From positions 1 to 64,000 of the forward strand of contig JAYMGJ010000785.1 in assembly GCA_037178675.1 (NCBI GenBank): a stretch of DNA of 64,000 bases, in the 5' to 3' direction. Position 1 is the stretch's first letter. Each line of letters starts with the position of its first letter. Made by a program: the position numbers and the translations under genes. Source of the DNA: Scleroderma bovista (taxonomy: Eukaryota > Basidiomycota > Agaricomycetes > Boletales > Sclerodermataceae). The notes beneath the pieces are model-generated. The model made no database searches. It was not told where the DNA came from and was given only the letters and a program-made list of their open reading frames with translations. Below, piece after piece: positions 33,101-46,248 of this stretch.

Positions 33101-36100
33101 AGGAAGGTTCTCCAGTAACTTCGTAGCTTTCCCCAGTGCCTCCCTACTTTCTTTTAGTTCACCCTGCCCAAGCAGGACCTCACTACGAATCGTCAGAGCC
33201 CGTGCAGCCACAGTTGACGCCTTCGTAGCTTCAGCAAGGTCGAGTGCTTGTTGTGCGAAGTAGAGCGCTTCTCGTGCAGAGCCCCTAGTAAAGAAGGAGT
33301 GAGCAAGCGAGAGAAGTGTCGAAAGGAGAGAGGAAAGAATGCGCCATGAGAGCGCATCAACTGGTGTGGGAGGTGTTCGTGTTGCAGGAGAAGTTGTGGG
33401 TTGATCACTTTCGGGAAGAGCATGACTAGCGGCTTCGAACGGGTTAGCATCTTCCTGCGACATCTTGCAAGCAGAGCCATTTGGTGGGCTTAAGCGCGAG
33501 AGAGCATCGACCGCACGGTTCCACAGACGCAGGGATTGTAACGTGGTGCACAGGGCATCAGCCACATCATCCTGGGCATATTAGATTGGACTGATTATTT
33601 TTTTAACGAACCTTGGAGTATTGGATGGCAGCAAACACGCGGCAAGCTAGCGCTGCTCGCTCGAGTCGTTCAACGCGTGTTCTTATACGTTGTGCAGTAG
33701 GCGCTGCCTTGTCTTCGCCAGCCACATCAGCTTCCAGACTGTGGGCATCGCAATACACGCTTGCGCTTTAAGAATTTTTGAGGATCAGAGCCAAGGCATG
33801 TCGCTCGTGTACACACCTCCCTGGAATATTCTCACCGAGTGCAAGGATTTCTGCTTGACCCAGCAAGTACCTTGAGCGTACTTCGTCTGGCACGGTACCA
33901 ACCTTGAAAACGGTAGCACAACGATTAAATATTGAGCCAGCGCGCTTTGGCCTGCCAAGTTTGATATATTCGTGGGCGAGATCGACACAAAAAACCGAGT
34001 ACGCTATGAAGAAATGTTGACACCATGTTCAGGATTGAAAAATTGATCGTACCTTCAACAGGAACTGGGATTTGCTGCTCACACAACCGCTTGAGAATTT
34101 CAAGAAGCTTCACTTTCAGCACGGTCAAACCAAGCATACCGAGCAAGTGTATGTTCATTTCTGTAAAAGAAATCACGGTCGTATGTCCATGGTAGAGTGC
34201 TTGATATGGCTTACGAAGCAACCCTACTAAGGAGCCAAGGTTCAGTTCACCACATGGCGTCTTGACTTCGCCCGTCTTCGTTGGTGCAGCTCCAGAAGAG
34301 TTCAAGTAAACCACTTTAAGGACAGTTCAATCTCGAGTATCCGCTAAGACAGTTTTCATCGAAAAGCCCACCTTGCTTGGGTCGAGGTGTCACAGGGTTC
34401 AATGGAGCCTTCCTTGTCCCTCGGGATTTGGTGGCCCCCGCCGACCCTTTCTTTCCAGTGCTTGCTTTAGTACCCTTTGTTGCGACTGTACTCTTTGCAT
34501 GGGGGTTAGCTTCTCCCAAGGCTCTCTCAGAACCAGGAAGGAAGCTCGTCAGGACGTCACACGCTTTATCGATGTGCATAGCTACTGCTCCAACCACTTC
34601 CGGTCCGGCGGACAATCGGCGATAGGCATGGAGAGCAAGCCAGAGATGCGCGCGTAATGTATACTCGGGGACCAACAAAGCAAGTCCGGAATCAACAACG
34701 GGAAGCTAATAATTGTTTTAACAGGGTACCCGAAAATTGTGCCATGGAATAACTCACATGTCTTTCCAGTAGCTTCAATGCTTCCTTACCCATACTCTCT
34801 GCTTCTCCCCGAGAGTTCCCGATCCCATCGCTTTCAGTTGTAATTCCTTTATCCCTCCAAACCATACTGAGACCGGTCAGTAGAGCACCTACTCGCTGTA
34901 CAACAGTTGTTTTGGCATCGTATACCGCGAGCAAGTCTTGGAGGATATAAAACAAAGCTTCCCGAACACCATCCTTATGAACGATGCTTTCGAGGACGGT
35001 GAGCTGATAGGTAAGGAGGGTTCCAGTAATCGCCGCCTTTGACTGAGTATTACCCAGAAAGTATGATACACCATCAAAGACATGCCGAAGAGAAATCTCT
35101 GCAGGTCGAAGAAACAGCTCGCAGGTTGCCATATATGTCCGCCGTTCAATCACTGAAGCCAGTTGTTTGAGTATCCCACCGTCGCGAGCGAAAGGGTCCG
35201 GGGAAAGAATACAATGGTATTGATAATAAGGGAAGGTCCGAACGCTCTGAAGAAGTGCTTCATGTGCAAGCTGTTTCCGCGTGATACAAAAAATGAACAA
35301 TTAAACACTCGGGGGGGATGGAACGTGCCGCACCTTCCTATCCCCAATCTTCGAATAACACACGCCAAGAAGCTCGTACCTTCGAAAGAGCTGTTCCTCG
35401 AGTTGCTTCCATCCTTCTTTGTTTCTTTCGCTTTCCCCTTCTTCTCGAATGCCAACTTCTTCGCTTGCCTCATCTCCATGGTCACCAATGCGCAATTTCA
35501 ATGCTCGTAAACCTACATCGCATCCCTCCCTCAGAAACCTTGTGGCACCGCCGTGTCTATTCGCTTTGTATAGTGTTCCACCAAGGTTGTGGAAAGCCCC
35601 TGAGATGCAGCGCAAAAAGTTGGCACTATCTGAAGGATTCACGACCATCATGGCCACATCAACAGCGGTAATTGCACACTCCAGATGGCGTAGAGAAGGA
35701 GTGTACGTGTCCACGTCTCCAGGATCAAGTCGAACTCGGGCAAGTACAAAGCATGCATCGAGTAGGGTTGTGAGCATGTCCTTGAAGGCTTCGACAGAAC
35801 GTTGATGTACCTTTCCAATCTGTCAAAGTCTGAGCCAAGCAGAACAAAGTAAAGCTTGGGATTGCAACACTAACATCTTTGATGTCTGCCTCAAGTACTT
35901 TGACTATTCCTTCCAATAGGTTCGTCACCGAGACTTTTGTAACTTTGTCCAGCTTCTCCACTTTCCCTGCATCGAAGACGCGAATACAGGCACGTCGTAG
36001 TCGCTCTAGTGCACGCTCCATTTTCCCTTGGGTACGGTGAACACTATCACTACTCGATGAACCAACTGTTGCAGCGGCACCATTGCCACACATGGAATTA

Positions 36101-37714
36101 AGTTGTGAAACCAGCGGTTGATATCGCGGAAGAGCGTCAATCGTCTGTTTGACACACTTTGCAACTTCAGAATCTGTGCAAGAAAACAAAAATCAGGCTC
36201 GTACGCATTACGGTTGAAGCATGCGCACCTTCACTTTCAAGGCATGCCGTGGCCTTTACAAGTACTGCACAAAATTGTGCACACTCGACCAAAACGTTAT
36301 CCTGTGATGACCGGATTTCGGGTGCTCGCCTGCTCAGCTGAGAGCCTTCGGACGCCAAGCTGAGCTTTCCAACTTGATTTGCGAGGTCATCTACATGTAC
36401 TGAGACTGGTACGGTGGGCGCTAAAGATCTCTGCTCTGCAGTGGCCAGAGAGGCACTCATTAGTTCGGATATATGGTCCAAAGTCGCCATATCCCCTCCC
36501 TAGAATGATGGACATCAGCATTTCCAGCAAAATTAGCAATGTAAAATGATAGTTGCCGAAATCTAAGACAGCAAAAATGTATTTACTGACCCTTTTCGCA
36601 ACGGACATCCATATTTCGCATACTCCAAGGAATGGTCTACCGTCCAGGAAAGCTAATGAACCGAAGGCTTGCATCCGCTCAACTAGACCACGTAAGCTTA
36701 GCGAGATGTATGACGCTGCGGCAGCTTCGATCGTCTTTGCACCAGGAGTGGAGGTTGACTCAACAGACGCGTGAGCGTACATCAAGGACACCTTTTGCAC
36801 TTGCTCCCAAAATGTAGACGGCTTGATGGTGTCAGGGGAGGTGTATACAAGGCAAGATAGGGCATATATACGAAGGTAGAATATGGATTGTAGATCTGTG
36901 CCATTTGACGTATTGATATCAGGTGATAGTGAACTGCAAGCCTTTGTCAGTGATGTGTATGCGCGTGTTAAGAGTGTATCTCGGATCTTCTCGAGGACGG
37001 AACTGCCGGAGAGATGATGCGCCCAATCAAGAAGAGTGACGTTGTTCTGAAGGGCTGAGACTAAGTCTCGCAGAAGAATAGCGGAGCGTAACAGGAGGGC
37101 ACTGAGGGCACTGAGGGCATAGCTAAGGTTGGTAAAGGCAAGTGTCGAGAGTGTGGCATCCGTAGAAGCCGACATCGGAAAGGAAAGCAAATGGAACGGC
37201 GACTGCAGTGCAACAGCCCCTTTCATTAAAATTGTCAAATGCGAATGTGCGCCAATAAGAAATTCTGTGGCAATTTCGTGCTGGATGATACGAATCAGAA
37301 TGAACCCGCAGAGGAGGCGGGGCCACGCACCAGTTCCAGCCCAAGTAGCTTCCCAACAAGACTAGAATTTGCTCGTTCGACGTCAAAATCCTCTGGACAA
37401 ATGCATCTTAGCTTCTCCAGAGCTTTCCTAGCTTCCTCCACTGCTTTGTCCACCTTTACTGCAGTTGGGTCTGCTGTCGGCTTCTTGTAGGCCTTCCATC
37501 CCGACTTCATGACAGAAGATAAAATTTGCAAAGACGTGTTCACCGCACGCATGGCGGCAACTTTATCTTGTTCTGGTGTCGAAGGTGAAGTCTCCGCGCA
37601 TCTTATGTTGACATTCCGTTTGGTTTTACTGCCCATCCGAGAAACAGTCGCATTTGACACCGGTTTCGTATATTTCGTTTCTCGACGTGTCGTATTGCGT
37701 GTCGTCGTAGCCAT
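30120..37714 (-). CDS. ESP1: separase (separin, peptidase C50)
   Basis: A long multi-exon gene (more than a dozen exons, introns mostly 45-65 nt) encoding roughly 2000 residues. Separase is the clan CD cysteine protease that cleaves the cohesin kleisin at anaphase onset and is held inactive by securin. The N-terminal two thirds are helical TPR/ARM-like repeats without catalytic motifs, as in the family. The C-terminal protease domain contains LVLDRHLQGIPWESIPVLRG, RKAYYVLNPSGDL, the catalytic His in YFGHGGGEQY (codon 30577-30579), the catalytic Cys in LWGCSSGAL (codon 30499-30501) and the closing VANLWDVTDRDIDKF. Both catalytic residues are present, so the gene appears functional. The start at 37714 (MATTTRNTTRRE) is followed by a basic N-terminus. 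Two CACGTG boxes lie 74 and 100 bp upstream. Confidence 0.92.
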
Positions 37715-37787
37715 TACTGCGAATGCAAGTGAGCTTTACTATGTAACGTTTTAAGGTCTAATGAAGTGAAATGAAGACGCGTCGGAC

Positions 37788-37819
37788 CACGTGATCGAAC
37801 CCAATTACACGATCACGTG
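37788..37819. promoter_or_regulatory. paired CACGTG boxes upstream of separase
   Basis: CACGTGATC at 37788 and ATCACGTGAT around 37814-37819. Both are in the predicted separase promoter, 74-105 bp from its start codon. CACGTG is the site of bHLH factors such as Cbf1; here the binding protein is unknown. Confidence 0.5.
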
Positions 37820-38957
37820 ATATGGACAGGGCAAAAAGTTTTTTATTTTTATTTTTACCGTATATTACATAATATATGAACTTCCACCCCTGTGGATGAT
37901 TTTGTATAATGCCAACCCTTGTCTAGCTGAATTTTTCGGTTTCACGGGCCCCTCTTGAACTGCGCAGCGTCGATGTTACAGTTTATCCTCCACAAGATGA
38001 AGTACGTGCTGGGACTAAACTGGGTTTATCTTTGAACACAACTATGTTTAAGACTAGAAGTGGTGACGGCGAACCATTTCTGATTATCTTCCCATGACCT
38101 GTCCACAGAGGTTGACATCATCCACAAATGTCTGCTCCCTGCTGCCATGCAAAAAATTAGGCAGTACTATGTGGAAATCATCATGGGCTGATGATGGAAA
38201 GGTTGAGAAATCACAGCTACATTCACTTTTCCCACTACCTGGAATCGAAAGATTGGCCCTCGGATGACAAAGCTGAACCGCAGCCATTAATGTGGTGTCC
38301 AAGTCCAAAGGTATTTTATTAGAGGAATCTGAAGGAGTTGAGAAAGGTCATAATGCGAGCCAACTCGAGAGGTTCCACGAGAAATCGGAAGGGTACTAGT
38401 ACTAAGGGTCGTGGAGACCGTCGGAGTCGGGGCAAAATGGTTGGCATACCTGGTACCTCAAATTTCTTGTGCATACCTACTCGTCTTCGCAGGTTACACT
38501 CGCCCAGTCTGTGATCCGATAGTATCGTTCGCTTTCTTGATCCGAGGTGGTCTGGCATTTCGCACACGCTGATAGAATTTCTATGTTGAAATCACTACTC
38601 GACATAATACATGTTGCACGTAAAGCCGTGTGTATATGTAAAGTTCGAGCCACGTATGTCGCCCGACTACACAACAACTGCCTCTCTGTAGCTGGGGTAT
38701 AGAACATATACATCGTTCGGATTAAGTGCAAGAATCTCAAGAGTGTGCGTGTAGGATGAGAGTGCGGTATAATTGTACGTTGAGGCGATCGAGAGCGCAT
38801 TGTTCAAAGCGCTAGCTAGAAGATGAGAGATGCAGCGAAAATAGGGGGAAATGAGAAAAGAGAGCGGCCTAACACCTAGGGCACAGAGATTCGAAAGGGA
38901 GGCGGCTGCGTCAATCATACAGCGATTTCACCCAAAGTAACTCTCCTGCTCTTCCGT
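37820..38957. other. intergenic between Polo kinase and separase; possible small gene not resolved
   Basis: Contains the Polo kinase 3' region and the distal separase promoter. Several minus-strand frames (38918-38670, 38800-38477, 38308-38084) might be exons of a small gene: one encodes a Cys-containing ACAKCQTTSDQESERYY segment. I could not join them into a consistent model, so no gene is called. Confidence 0.35.
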
Positions 38958-41710
38958 CTAGCGCAGGGACACTTTGGAAGGCTTCGCGCTAACAGCATGA
39001 CTCGAGCCAGGTTCCTCGTCAGCACCAGGCTGGTTAGTACTTGCATTTCTGATCGACGTAAGCACCTCCTTGCAGTACTTCAGTTTATCCACTAGACGCT
39101 GTTGGAACTTGGCTTGCTCCGGGTCAGCTGCTGGAGGCTGAAGAGCTTGTGCCATTATTTCGCTAAGAGTATAGCGGGTCAACTTGTAATTCCTGTCGAT
39201 ATAGGTCACAAGAAGACCATGAGAGGAGAGGATCACTTTTGAGTGGTCGTAAAAATTGAACTACAAAAATAGGTTCGGATGAGATGAGACTCGCAGAATT
39301 GAAGTACACACCTGCAAGACATCGTGACTCATCTTAAACACGATAACATGTTTCATGCGCAGATACTTTTGTACAAAGTCCATGCCCTTGGTGCGTTCGA
39401 CATCTTCAAAGGTATATTCGTAGTCACCATAGAGACGGTCCATGATATAACGCTCAAAATGCTTGAGAAGATAGACCTTGTTCTTGAGGTCATCCGAGAA
39501 TTCCGACACGGAGTAACTCTTCCTAACATAGACCGATCCGTGTTTGCGAGAGGAAATATAGTCAAAGTGACTGCAAATCGTAATGCTCGGTATCGTATCC
39601 AACAAATAATAAGACACGTACTGTTTGTCAGCAGCCAAAATTATAGTCGTACTGTCGTTGAAGTGGACGCCGACAGACCCATCGGTTAGTGCATATCCCA
39701 TTCCATACTTATTGCAGTAATCCACCCATGATACAATGAAGACACGCTCGTTGGGCAGATTGATATCTTCACGGGGATCACGGAACAACTTGCCAACAGT
39801 CTTCGCATCGAATGCAAGTGTCAACGTCTGGGCGGCGGCATCGAAGCTATTAAGCTTTGGCTGGGGTGGTGACTCCGCACGTAGCTCTACAGGAGGTGCC
39901 ACTTTGCGTTCTTCTCGCATACGCTCTTTACCTGGGGCATCCTTACGCGCAGGAGGCTGATTCTCCTGCTCTTCATCCGTGCGAGCCCCAAGACCGCCAA
40001 CAGGAGCCATCTGTGCGACGATTCTCGCTTTTTGCGATTCCAGCTCCTTTTGTCTCTGAAGATCATAGTTCTTCTCTCTAATTCCTCGCGGTGGTTCAAC
40101 TTCCTCTTCTTCGATGTCCTGAAGTCCACGTGTCGCTGTACGAACATTACGAAGTGGAGAGGCCTTGGCTTCTTTCGCAGCCTGGAGTTTTCTGAAGAGA
40201 GGCGACTCCTTGGCATTGTTCGCTGTGGACATGACAAGAGGCTGCCGGGCGGAACTGAGCAACGCAGAGATAGGGCTTCCAGGCTGTACAGCCTTCTGGA
40301 ATTCCATCTCTTGCTGAGCAATACTGGATGTGATCGTGTTCTTCGCTTTGTCAGATTGTCCGTTGTCCTGTGGCGCAGAAGGAACGGCGATGCTTGTGAC
40401 TTGATCGTTGTCAAGTAATGCAGCCTTCTTCACCTTGGTCAGGTTGATAATGGACATGGGGCGTGTGATATAACGGAAATCAGGTGGTGCATCATGTGCA
40501 GAGAGTGGAATGAAAGGAGGGACAACCCCGAGGTCAATGAAAGGCGACGCGATGATCTCGAGGAGGGTCGGACGTTTCTGCGGATCAGGTGTCAGAATAG
40601 ACTGAATAGATTCGCGTGCATCAGCCGAGATCCGGCGATCAGCAGGAAACTCATAAATGTTGTCACGAATTCTCCTATGATATAGTTCAGGAGGGAAAGT
40701 ACCACCGAATTTTAACAGACTGCTCACGTATATATTTCCTTGACGTCTTTTGTTTGGAAAGGCGGACGTCCGATCAGAAGCGTGTAAAGGATAACGCCGA
40801 TCGACCAGGTATCGACCTCGAAGCTGTGACCATTGGCGGTGTCGAACAGCACCTCTGGGGCAATGTAGTTCGGTGTTCCGCAGATTGTCTTCTTCCGTTC
40901 ACCAGGATTCTCGATAAGCGCCGCCAAACCAAAGTCACCAACTTTGATGTTCATGTTCGCATCCAAGAACAAGTTGCCCAATTTGAGGTCACGGTGGATG
41001 ACTTGATGAGAATGCATGTAGTGGCAGGCACCAATAAGTTGCACGATAAAAAACCGTGCTTCGGGCTCTGTGAATCTGCGGCGACGTCGGAGCATGTCCA
41101 TTAGTGATCCACTATGGCAGAGTTCAAGGGTCATGTAGACGTTGTCGTCATCCTCAAAACAGTCGTGGAACCTGACAATGTTGGGATGCGCCAACGAACG
41201 ATGGATTTTGATCTCAGCATAGAGCTATTGCGGATAAGTAAACATGATGTAGCAGGTTATGAGCAACGAACCTTGGTCTTGGCCTTCTTCGTCTTGAGCG
41301 AGGTCTTCGTAACCACCTTGCAGGCGAGTCGGGTACCGCGAATATCCCTGACCTCGTACACACGTGCAAAACCACCCTGCACACCAAGAAATCAAAAAAT
41401 ACTAGGTAAGCGGTAGACGTAAGATTAAATGACAACCGACCTCGCCCAAAAATCCCACACGATGGTACTCAAGCACACGGTTCTTGTCAGTGATTACCTT
41501 TGGTGGTGACGGTGGAGTTGTCTTGCTGTTCTGCCTTGGAAGAGGGGGGTCTGGCGGAGTGGCCTTTGCCCTTTCTTGTTGTTTGGGCGACGGTGCTGGT
41601 TGACCCTGGGGTTGGTTGATGGCATTGGTGAACGGGTGGCGGCGAGACGCCTGCGTCTGTACTTGAGCTTGTGCTGGTGGCATGCGGGTGTATGTTGTAT
41701 ATGCAGACAT
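38958..41710 (-). CDS. CDC5: Polo-like kinase (PLK1/Cdc5 family)
   Basis: Five exons (41710-41441, 41376-41272, 41224-40728, 40674-39312, 39260-38958) give 845 residues in phase. Polo kinases drive mitotic entry, spindle assembly, cohesin removal and cytokinesis. A Pro-rich N-terminus precedes the kinase domain: Gly-rich loop [13 protein letters not shown], Lys110 in [13 protein letters not shown] (Asp204), DFG (Asp222), T-loop [14 protein letters not shown] (Thr238, the usual activating phosphosite) and [14 protein letters not shown] linker of ~250 residues follows, then the polo-box region with [21 protein letters not shown] (polo box 1) and a second box around [22 protein letters not shown]. 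Polo boxes bind phosphorylated targets. The gene is complete. Confidence 0.95.
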
Positions 41711-42108
41711 TCCAAAGGCCTAACACCTTGAAAGTCCAGAAAGTTTGTAGGTTGGACTCGATGGCGGGTTTCTGAACGCGGCTTGGGGGAGGCGTGTCGA
41801 TTACATAATCGATCACGTGGAAAGTCAACCTATATTAAGTCACGTGGCGATCTTTCCCAATATATCCACCCCCTCTGAGGGTCAAAGCGTACCAGAACAA
41901 TGCAACGGGCGATGGCCGCCAACAAAACGTCTAAGCACATCCGCTTTGACTGGAGCTGTGGACTTATAATGGGACATCCAAAATGTCTCATTCGCACAAC
42001 TCTCACACCGTGCATCTCCGAACTATTTACTAAACCACTACTATACGATCTCACCGGTACGCCAACGACCATATTTCTGTGACTTCTTCTGATATGATAT
42101 CACAAAGA
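41711..42108. promoter_or_regulatory. divergent promoter with two CACGTG boxes
   Basis: This region separates the Polo kinase start (41710, minus) from the predicted start of the plus-strand repeat protein (42109). CACGTG boxes at 41814-41819 and 41841-41846 lie 104 and 131 bp upstream of the kinase, matching the spacing seen at separase and YCG1. A TATATTAAG stretch lies between them. Confidence 0.5.
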
Positions 42109-45100
42109 ATGGCAGATCCAAACACCACGCCGCAACATCGACTTCGGCACGCATTCTGGTTCTCGAGGTTTATACCACTCTTGCCTCTCGTACGTTATGT
42201 CTCTGAGTGGTTTTGATCCAGAAAGCAAAACCTTGAGCTCCATGAGGAGCAGCAAGTACCACACCACACAGATGTGGGTCGATCTAAAGAAGATCTTTCC
42301 GACCACAGTGGCTTCGGCACAACGAAGCCCCAGTCTGCCATCAGAAAGCTTGTGTCTTTGGCTGTAGGTCGTTCATCCAAGATGGAAAACGCCGTTGCCA
42401 CAGTGGCTATAACACCATGTGTTGGCCAATCGACGAGACGCAATTGGAGCTTCACCACAAGGTTCACACCCAAGGGTCCAGACAGGTTCTACCTGTATGC
42501 TCGACCAGAGCGGCATACCGAGGATCCTAGCTTTATCTATCCAAGTTTCAAAACCGAGGACATAGTAGATGATGTTGAAATGGTGTCATTGGACACCACA
42601 GATTTTGACGTTAAGATGATGCAGTATGTCGCCCACCTTCTTACACATCTCGACTCGGTTGAGCATTTGATAGGGAGTCACCCTTACCTGAAATGCAGAA
42701 TTTCACGATCACACATGATGGGTCGAGCCTCCAGCTCCCAGGTCCTGGATGTTTTCCTACTGGCATCGACTACAACTACCCGCCGCAAGTTGTACTTCCC
42801 AGTTGCACCCCATTCATTGGACACGAATGGTATCATCCTACTTTGTTCAAGGGCGAGGACCACGACATGGAGGACGCGACGCTGTGCTCAGCTATTGGCT
42901 TTGAACACCAGGAGACAAGGTCCGATGAGAATTCCTTCGAGCGAGCACGATCCTCGGGTAGTATGAAGTTTGTCGTCGACATGGGTAGCATTGGGGATGG
43001 TGTAATATCCAACAGAGGGGTCGCCACAAGCGAGATGTTATCCTCGTCTCTCTGTGGTTCGGGAGCCACACACGACAGTCACCATCTCTCCACTATCTTG
43101 TCCACTTTATCGCTTGCACAGACTTTGGATAATCCTCCGTCGGGACAAGAGTCGCTACCTTCTGAAAGTTGCAAAAAAGCCATACCATGCACTTCGCCCT
43201 TCGTTCCTGCGGTAGAAAGTGGAATAGGTTGGCACGCGGCGTCACTGTCCGGCTTTTCTAATCAAAAGGAAGAGGACGACGCTGACACTGACACTGACGG
43301 CGATGATGTTTCCGTCATTCTGGACAACTCTTTCTACCTGCCACACGTGAAGAATGATCAAGGCAAGGAATCAGGTGTGGTCCAAAGGACCAGTTCGTTT
43401 TCCCCAGTTGCTGCACACAAGGACACCTGTGGTGCCGTTCTCCTTGCGGAGCAATTTCTGCCTACATTGCCTGTCGACGGGAGTCGTAATGATACGGATA
43501 ATGAGGATGAGCCCGGAAAACCATTAGAGCGTGAGGTGACTGAGCCACTCGAGGATGAACAAGACCAGCCGCTAGCTGTCTTTCTTCGCCCTGCCCAGGG
43601 AGTTTCCACAGGATCGTTCGAAGAATCATTTCATTCGCCAGCCCTAATTCCGAAGCAAGTCTTGCCCTCTGTCTGCGATGACAAGACAGCACTCCAATCT
43701 TTCGAGCGCGAGGCAACGCAGTTGCTGGGGGAAGAAGAAGACAAGCCATCATCTGCATTCCTCCTCACAGAAGCAGGAAATTTCCTTCGGCATCTGGAAG
43801 ACGATCTCCGCGCGCAATTCCAGGTTCCAGAACAAGTTCTGCCATCAGCTGTCGCCGAGCCTTCGGCATCATTCTTCCGCGCAGAAGCTGGGGATTTCCT
43901 TCGGAGCACGGAAGTCACTTTTCCTTCCAAGCCTCAGGTTCCTCGACAGGTTATGCCTTCAGCTGCGAAGCCCCATAGGGCACCCGACCGTGAAACCACG
44001 GAACCACTCGAGGAAGGCGAAGTCCGGACGCCTACTGCATTCTTAAACTACGAACCACCCGTCTCTTCTAATCCTATAGACACCGGCGCTCGTACAATCA
44101 GTCGAATTCCTCAGCAGGTCCAACCATCTGCGAACAGTGGCGAAAGCCCACAGCCCTTCAAACGTGAGGCGACAGAACCGCTGGAGGAAGAACAGGACAG
44201 GGTACCTCCCGTATTCCATAACTATGACCAATGCATGCTTGCTGACTTGCTTCCCTCGTACGCCGACCGCATTCAGGATCCGCAGCAGGTAATGCCATCC
44301 TCTAGCAGTGGTGACGATCCACGGAAACCATTTGCAAGAAAATTGCCAGATCCACTGGATGAGGCGCAGGATAAACCACCTGCTACATTCATGTATGCCC
44401 GATCTATTGTTGATCTCGATGGACGCTTCATGGCACAACCCACTCCCGCCCCGCTTATCGAACAGGGCTACCCATCTGGCATAATGGCTAACACAGCCTC
44501 CCCTCCATCTTTCCCCCCCTTCCATAATCAATCTCAGCCTGCCACCGCCTTGCGATCTCCTCATACTGGCCGCCGCGTGGTTCTCAATAAACTTGGTCGT
44601 CCTGTTCGTCAGTTGACACGCGAGCAGCTCAAACGAGCCCTGGGTGGTGCCCCTTGCGACCCTCCCCCCGTGACAACATCCACATCCACCGAAAATCAAG
44701 GAAACGATGACGAAGACGAGCGTGAAGAGCGTAAAGACCCTGCAAAGAGGTCACGACGTGACGTGCGCAAGGAGCCGCCACAGAGCAGTTTGGCTCACCC
44801 TGAGAAACGAGTCCGATTTGGGGGAGGACGCCGTGCACACTTTGAAAACGCCATTACACGCTTTTCCACGCGGTCCCAATGCTCAGCGATACGCCCAATT
44901 CTGCGGCGCACAGCTAAAGGACCGACGCAGGTAGCCCCATCGTCCAGCGGTATCGTTTTCAACCTCCCAGCTGCATCCACATCTAGGTCGAGCAAGGTCA
45001 TTAACCCCGTCCCACCGCTTCGTTCTCCATCACCCATACCGAGAGGGCGGCAGTCAAGGAGGGGTGCGAATGTGTCCTCCGATCCGGACATGAGTGTTCA

Positions 45101-45365
45101 GTCGGATTCTGAAGCTGACCGAGCACGCCTGTCGTCTTCCCTACTCGTAGACGAACTCGACCGCAAGAACGCATGTCGCAGACAGAATACACAATGCCAT
45201 CAGCGGCGTGTAGCTGAGGCCGCTGGGAGCGTAGTTCGCAATGCGAGACAGAACCATCGAGAGGATTGGACACGGGTCTGTCGTCGAAGGGGCTTTACTG
45301 AGGACAACTCAGTTTCGTCGTTTTTGGTTGGTGTTCAGACACTATCTGGTCTATCCTATATCTGA
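42109..45365 (+). CDS. protein of unknown function with degenerate REATEPLEE / QVMPS repeats
   Basis: Two well-supported segments join over the intron 42624-42673 (GTATGTCGCC..TTTGATAG), giving ~1000 residues ending at 45365. The 5' end is uncertain: an exon from 42109 joined over a very short 36 nt intron (about 42190-42225) is possible; otherwise translation starts at 42274. No known domain is recognised. Between about 43500 and 44400 the protein is made of roughly five diverged repeats of ~50-58 residues. Each has an acidic box like REATEPLEEEQD, a short F.NY / FLLTEAG segment and a Q(V/Q)(L/M/Q)PS motif (at 43663, 43831, 43948, 44113 and 44284). A basic region (KDPAKRSRRDVRKEP, EKRVRFGGGRRAHF) near the C-terminus could be a nuclear localisation or nucleic-acid-binding patch. 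Probably largely disordered. Confidence 0.7.
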
Positions 45366-46248
45366 CATAGTTGACTTGGCAGACGGAGCCCGAGAGAAAA
45401 GGTCCACTACTAAGGAGGTTTGGGGCTCGATTTAGGCGGCCAAAGACTGATCCTGTGGGTGCATAACAGAGGATACATCTTTCGATGGTATGAAGGCCTG
45501 GCAATGGATCTGAGGGGCATGCTATGTGATTCCAGGATGACATCGACCGAGAGGTCCAGTTACGTCAGGGGGATTCCTGGAAGAATGGTCACCTTCCGCG
45601 CGATTGATAGCTCGCCATATCATGTGTTCCGATCAGTGGTGGGCATAGGGTAATGTTACGGTGCGAGGTGCGGAAGGGAATGGTGAATATATCTTGATTG
45701 ATTTGATTCCGGAGCCCATCTTGTGTAATTAAAACCAAGCCCACTTGATTTGACAGGACAAAGTGGTACACGATGACTAGGCTAGGATTTGGCTAAGGTT
45801 GTGTATGTAAGTGTCGTGTATGGAAGTAGTCCCTTCCATAGGGGATAGAGGCAAAAGAATGGTATTAAAGAATGAACTGAAACTTCACACAAACGTGAAG
45901 AGTATTCGAATGCTCACAAGATTTTGGAAATGAAATGAAAAATTCGAAGAAAAGAGTGTCCGTTCCTATAGCACATGGAAGCGACAACGGTTTCACGAAC
46001 GCATGGGCTTTTCCTACCCAGTCTGATTCCTAGCCTGCCAGGATACCAAACAGATTTTCGTGGCATCTAATTAGGAAAGACAGATAATAAGCATCTATTA
46101 TGACAGACAAGAGCCATGTGATGCTTACGCGTGGCCTTGGTCTTCGCTTTCAAGAGTAACTGCCCCCTCCTTTCAATAGATAGAAATGCCTCCCATGTCC
46201 ATGCCGCTTCCACACCTCATCTGAGTCATTTCTTATTACCAGTTTGTC
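45366..46248. other. intergenic, no gene recognised
   Basis: Convergent intergenic region (883 bp) between the plus-strand repeat protein and the minus-strand proline-rich protein. I see no coding frame, RNA gene or repeat I would support. Confidence 0.5.

Noticed and set aside
38084..38918. Minus-strand frames between Polo kinase and separase as a coding gene
   Set aside because: No set of splice sites joined them into a consistent protein and none resembles a family I know; kept only as an unresolved intergenic note.
31181..40418. Long plus-strand frames opposite separase and Polo kinase
   Set aside because: They are antisense shadows of strongly supported minus-strand exons.
42274..42966. 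230-residue frame continuing past 42624 as the true C-terminus
   Set aside because: A consensus intron (42624-42673) links it to the much longer downstream frame, and the sequence after the intron in the first frame has no coding character.
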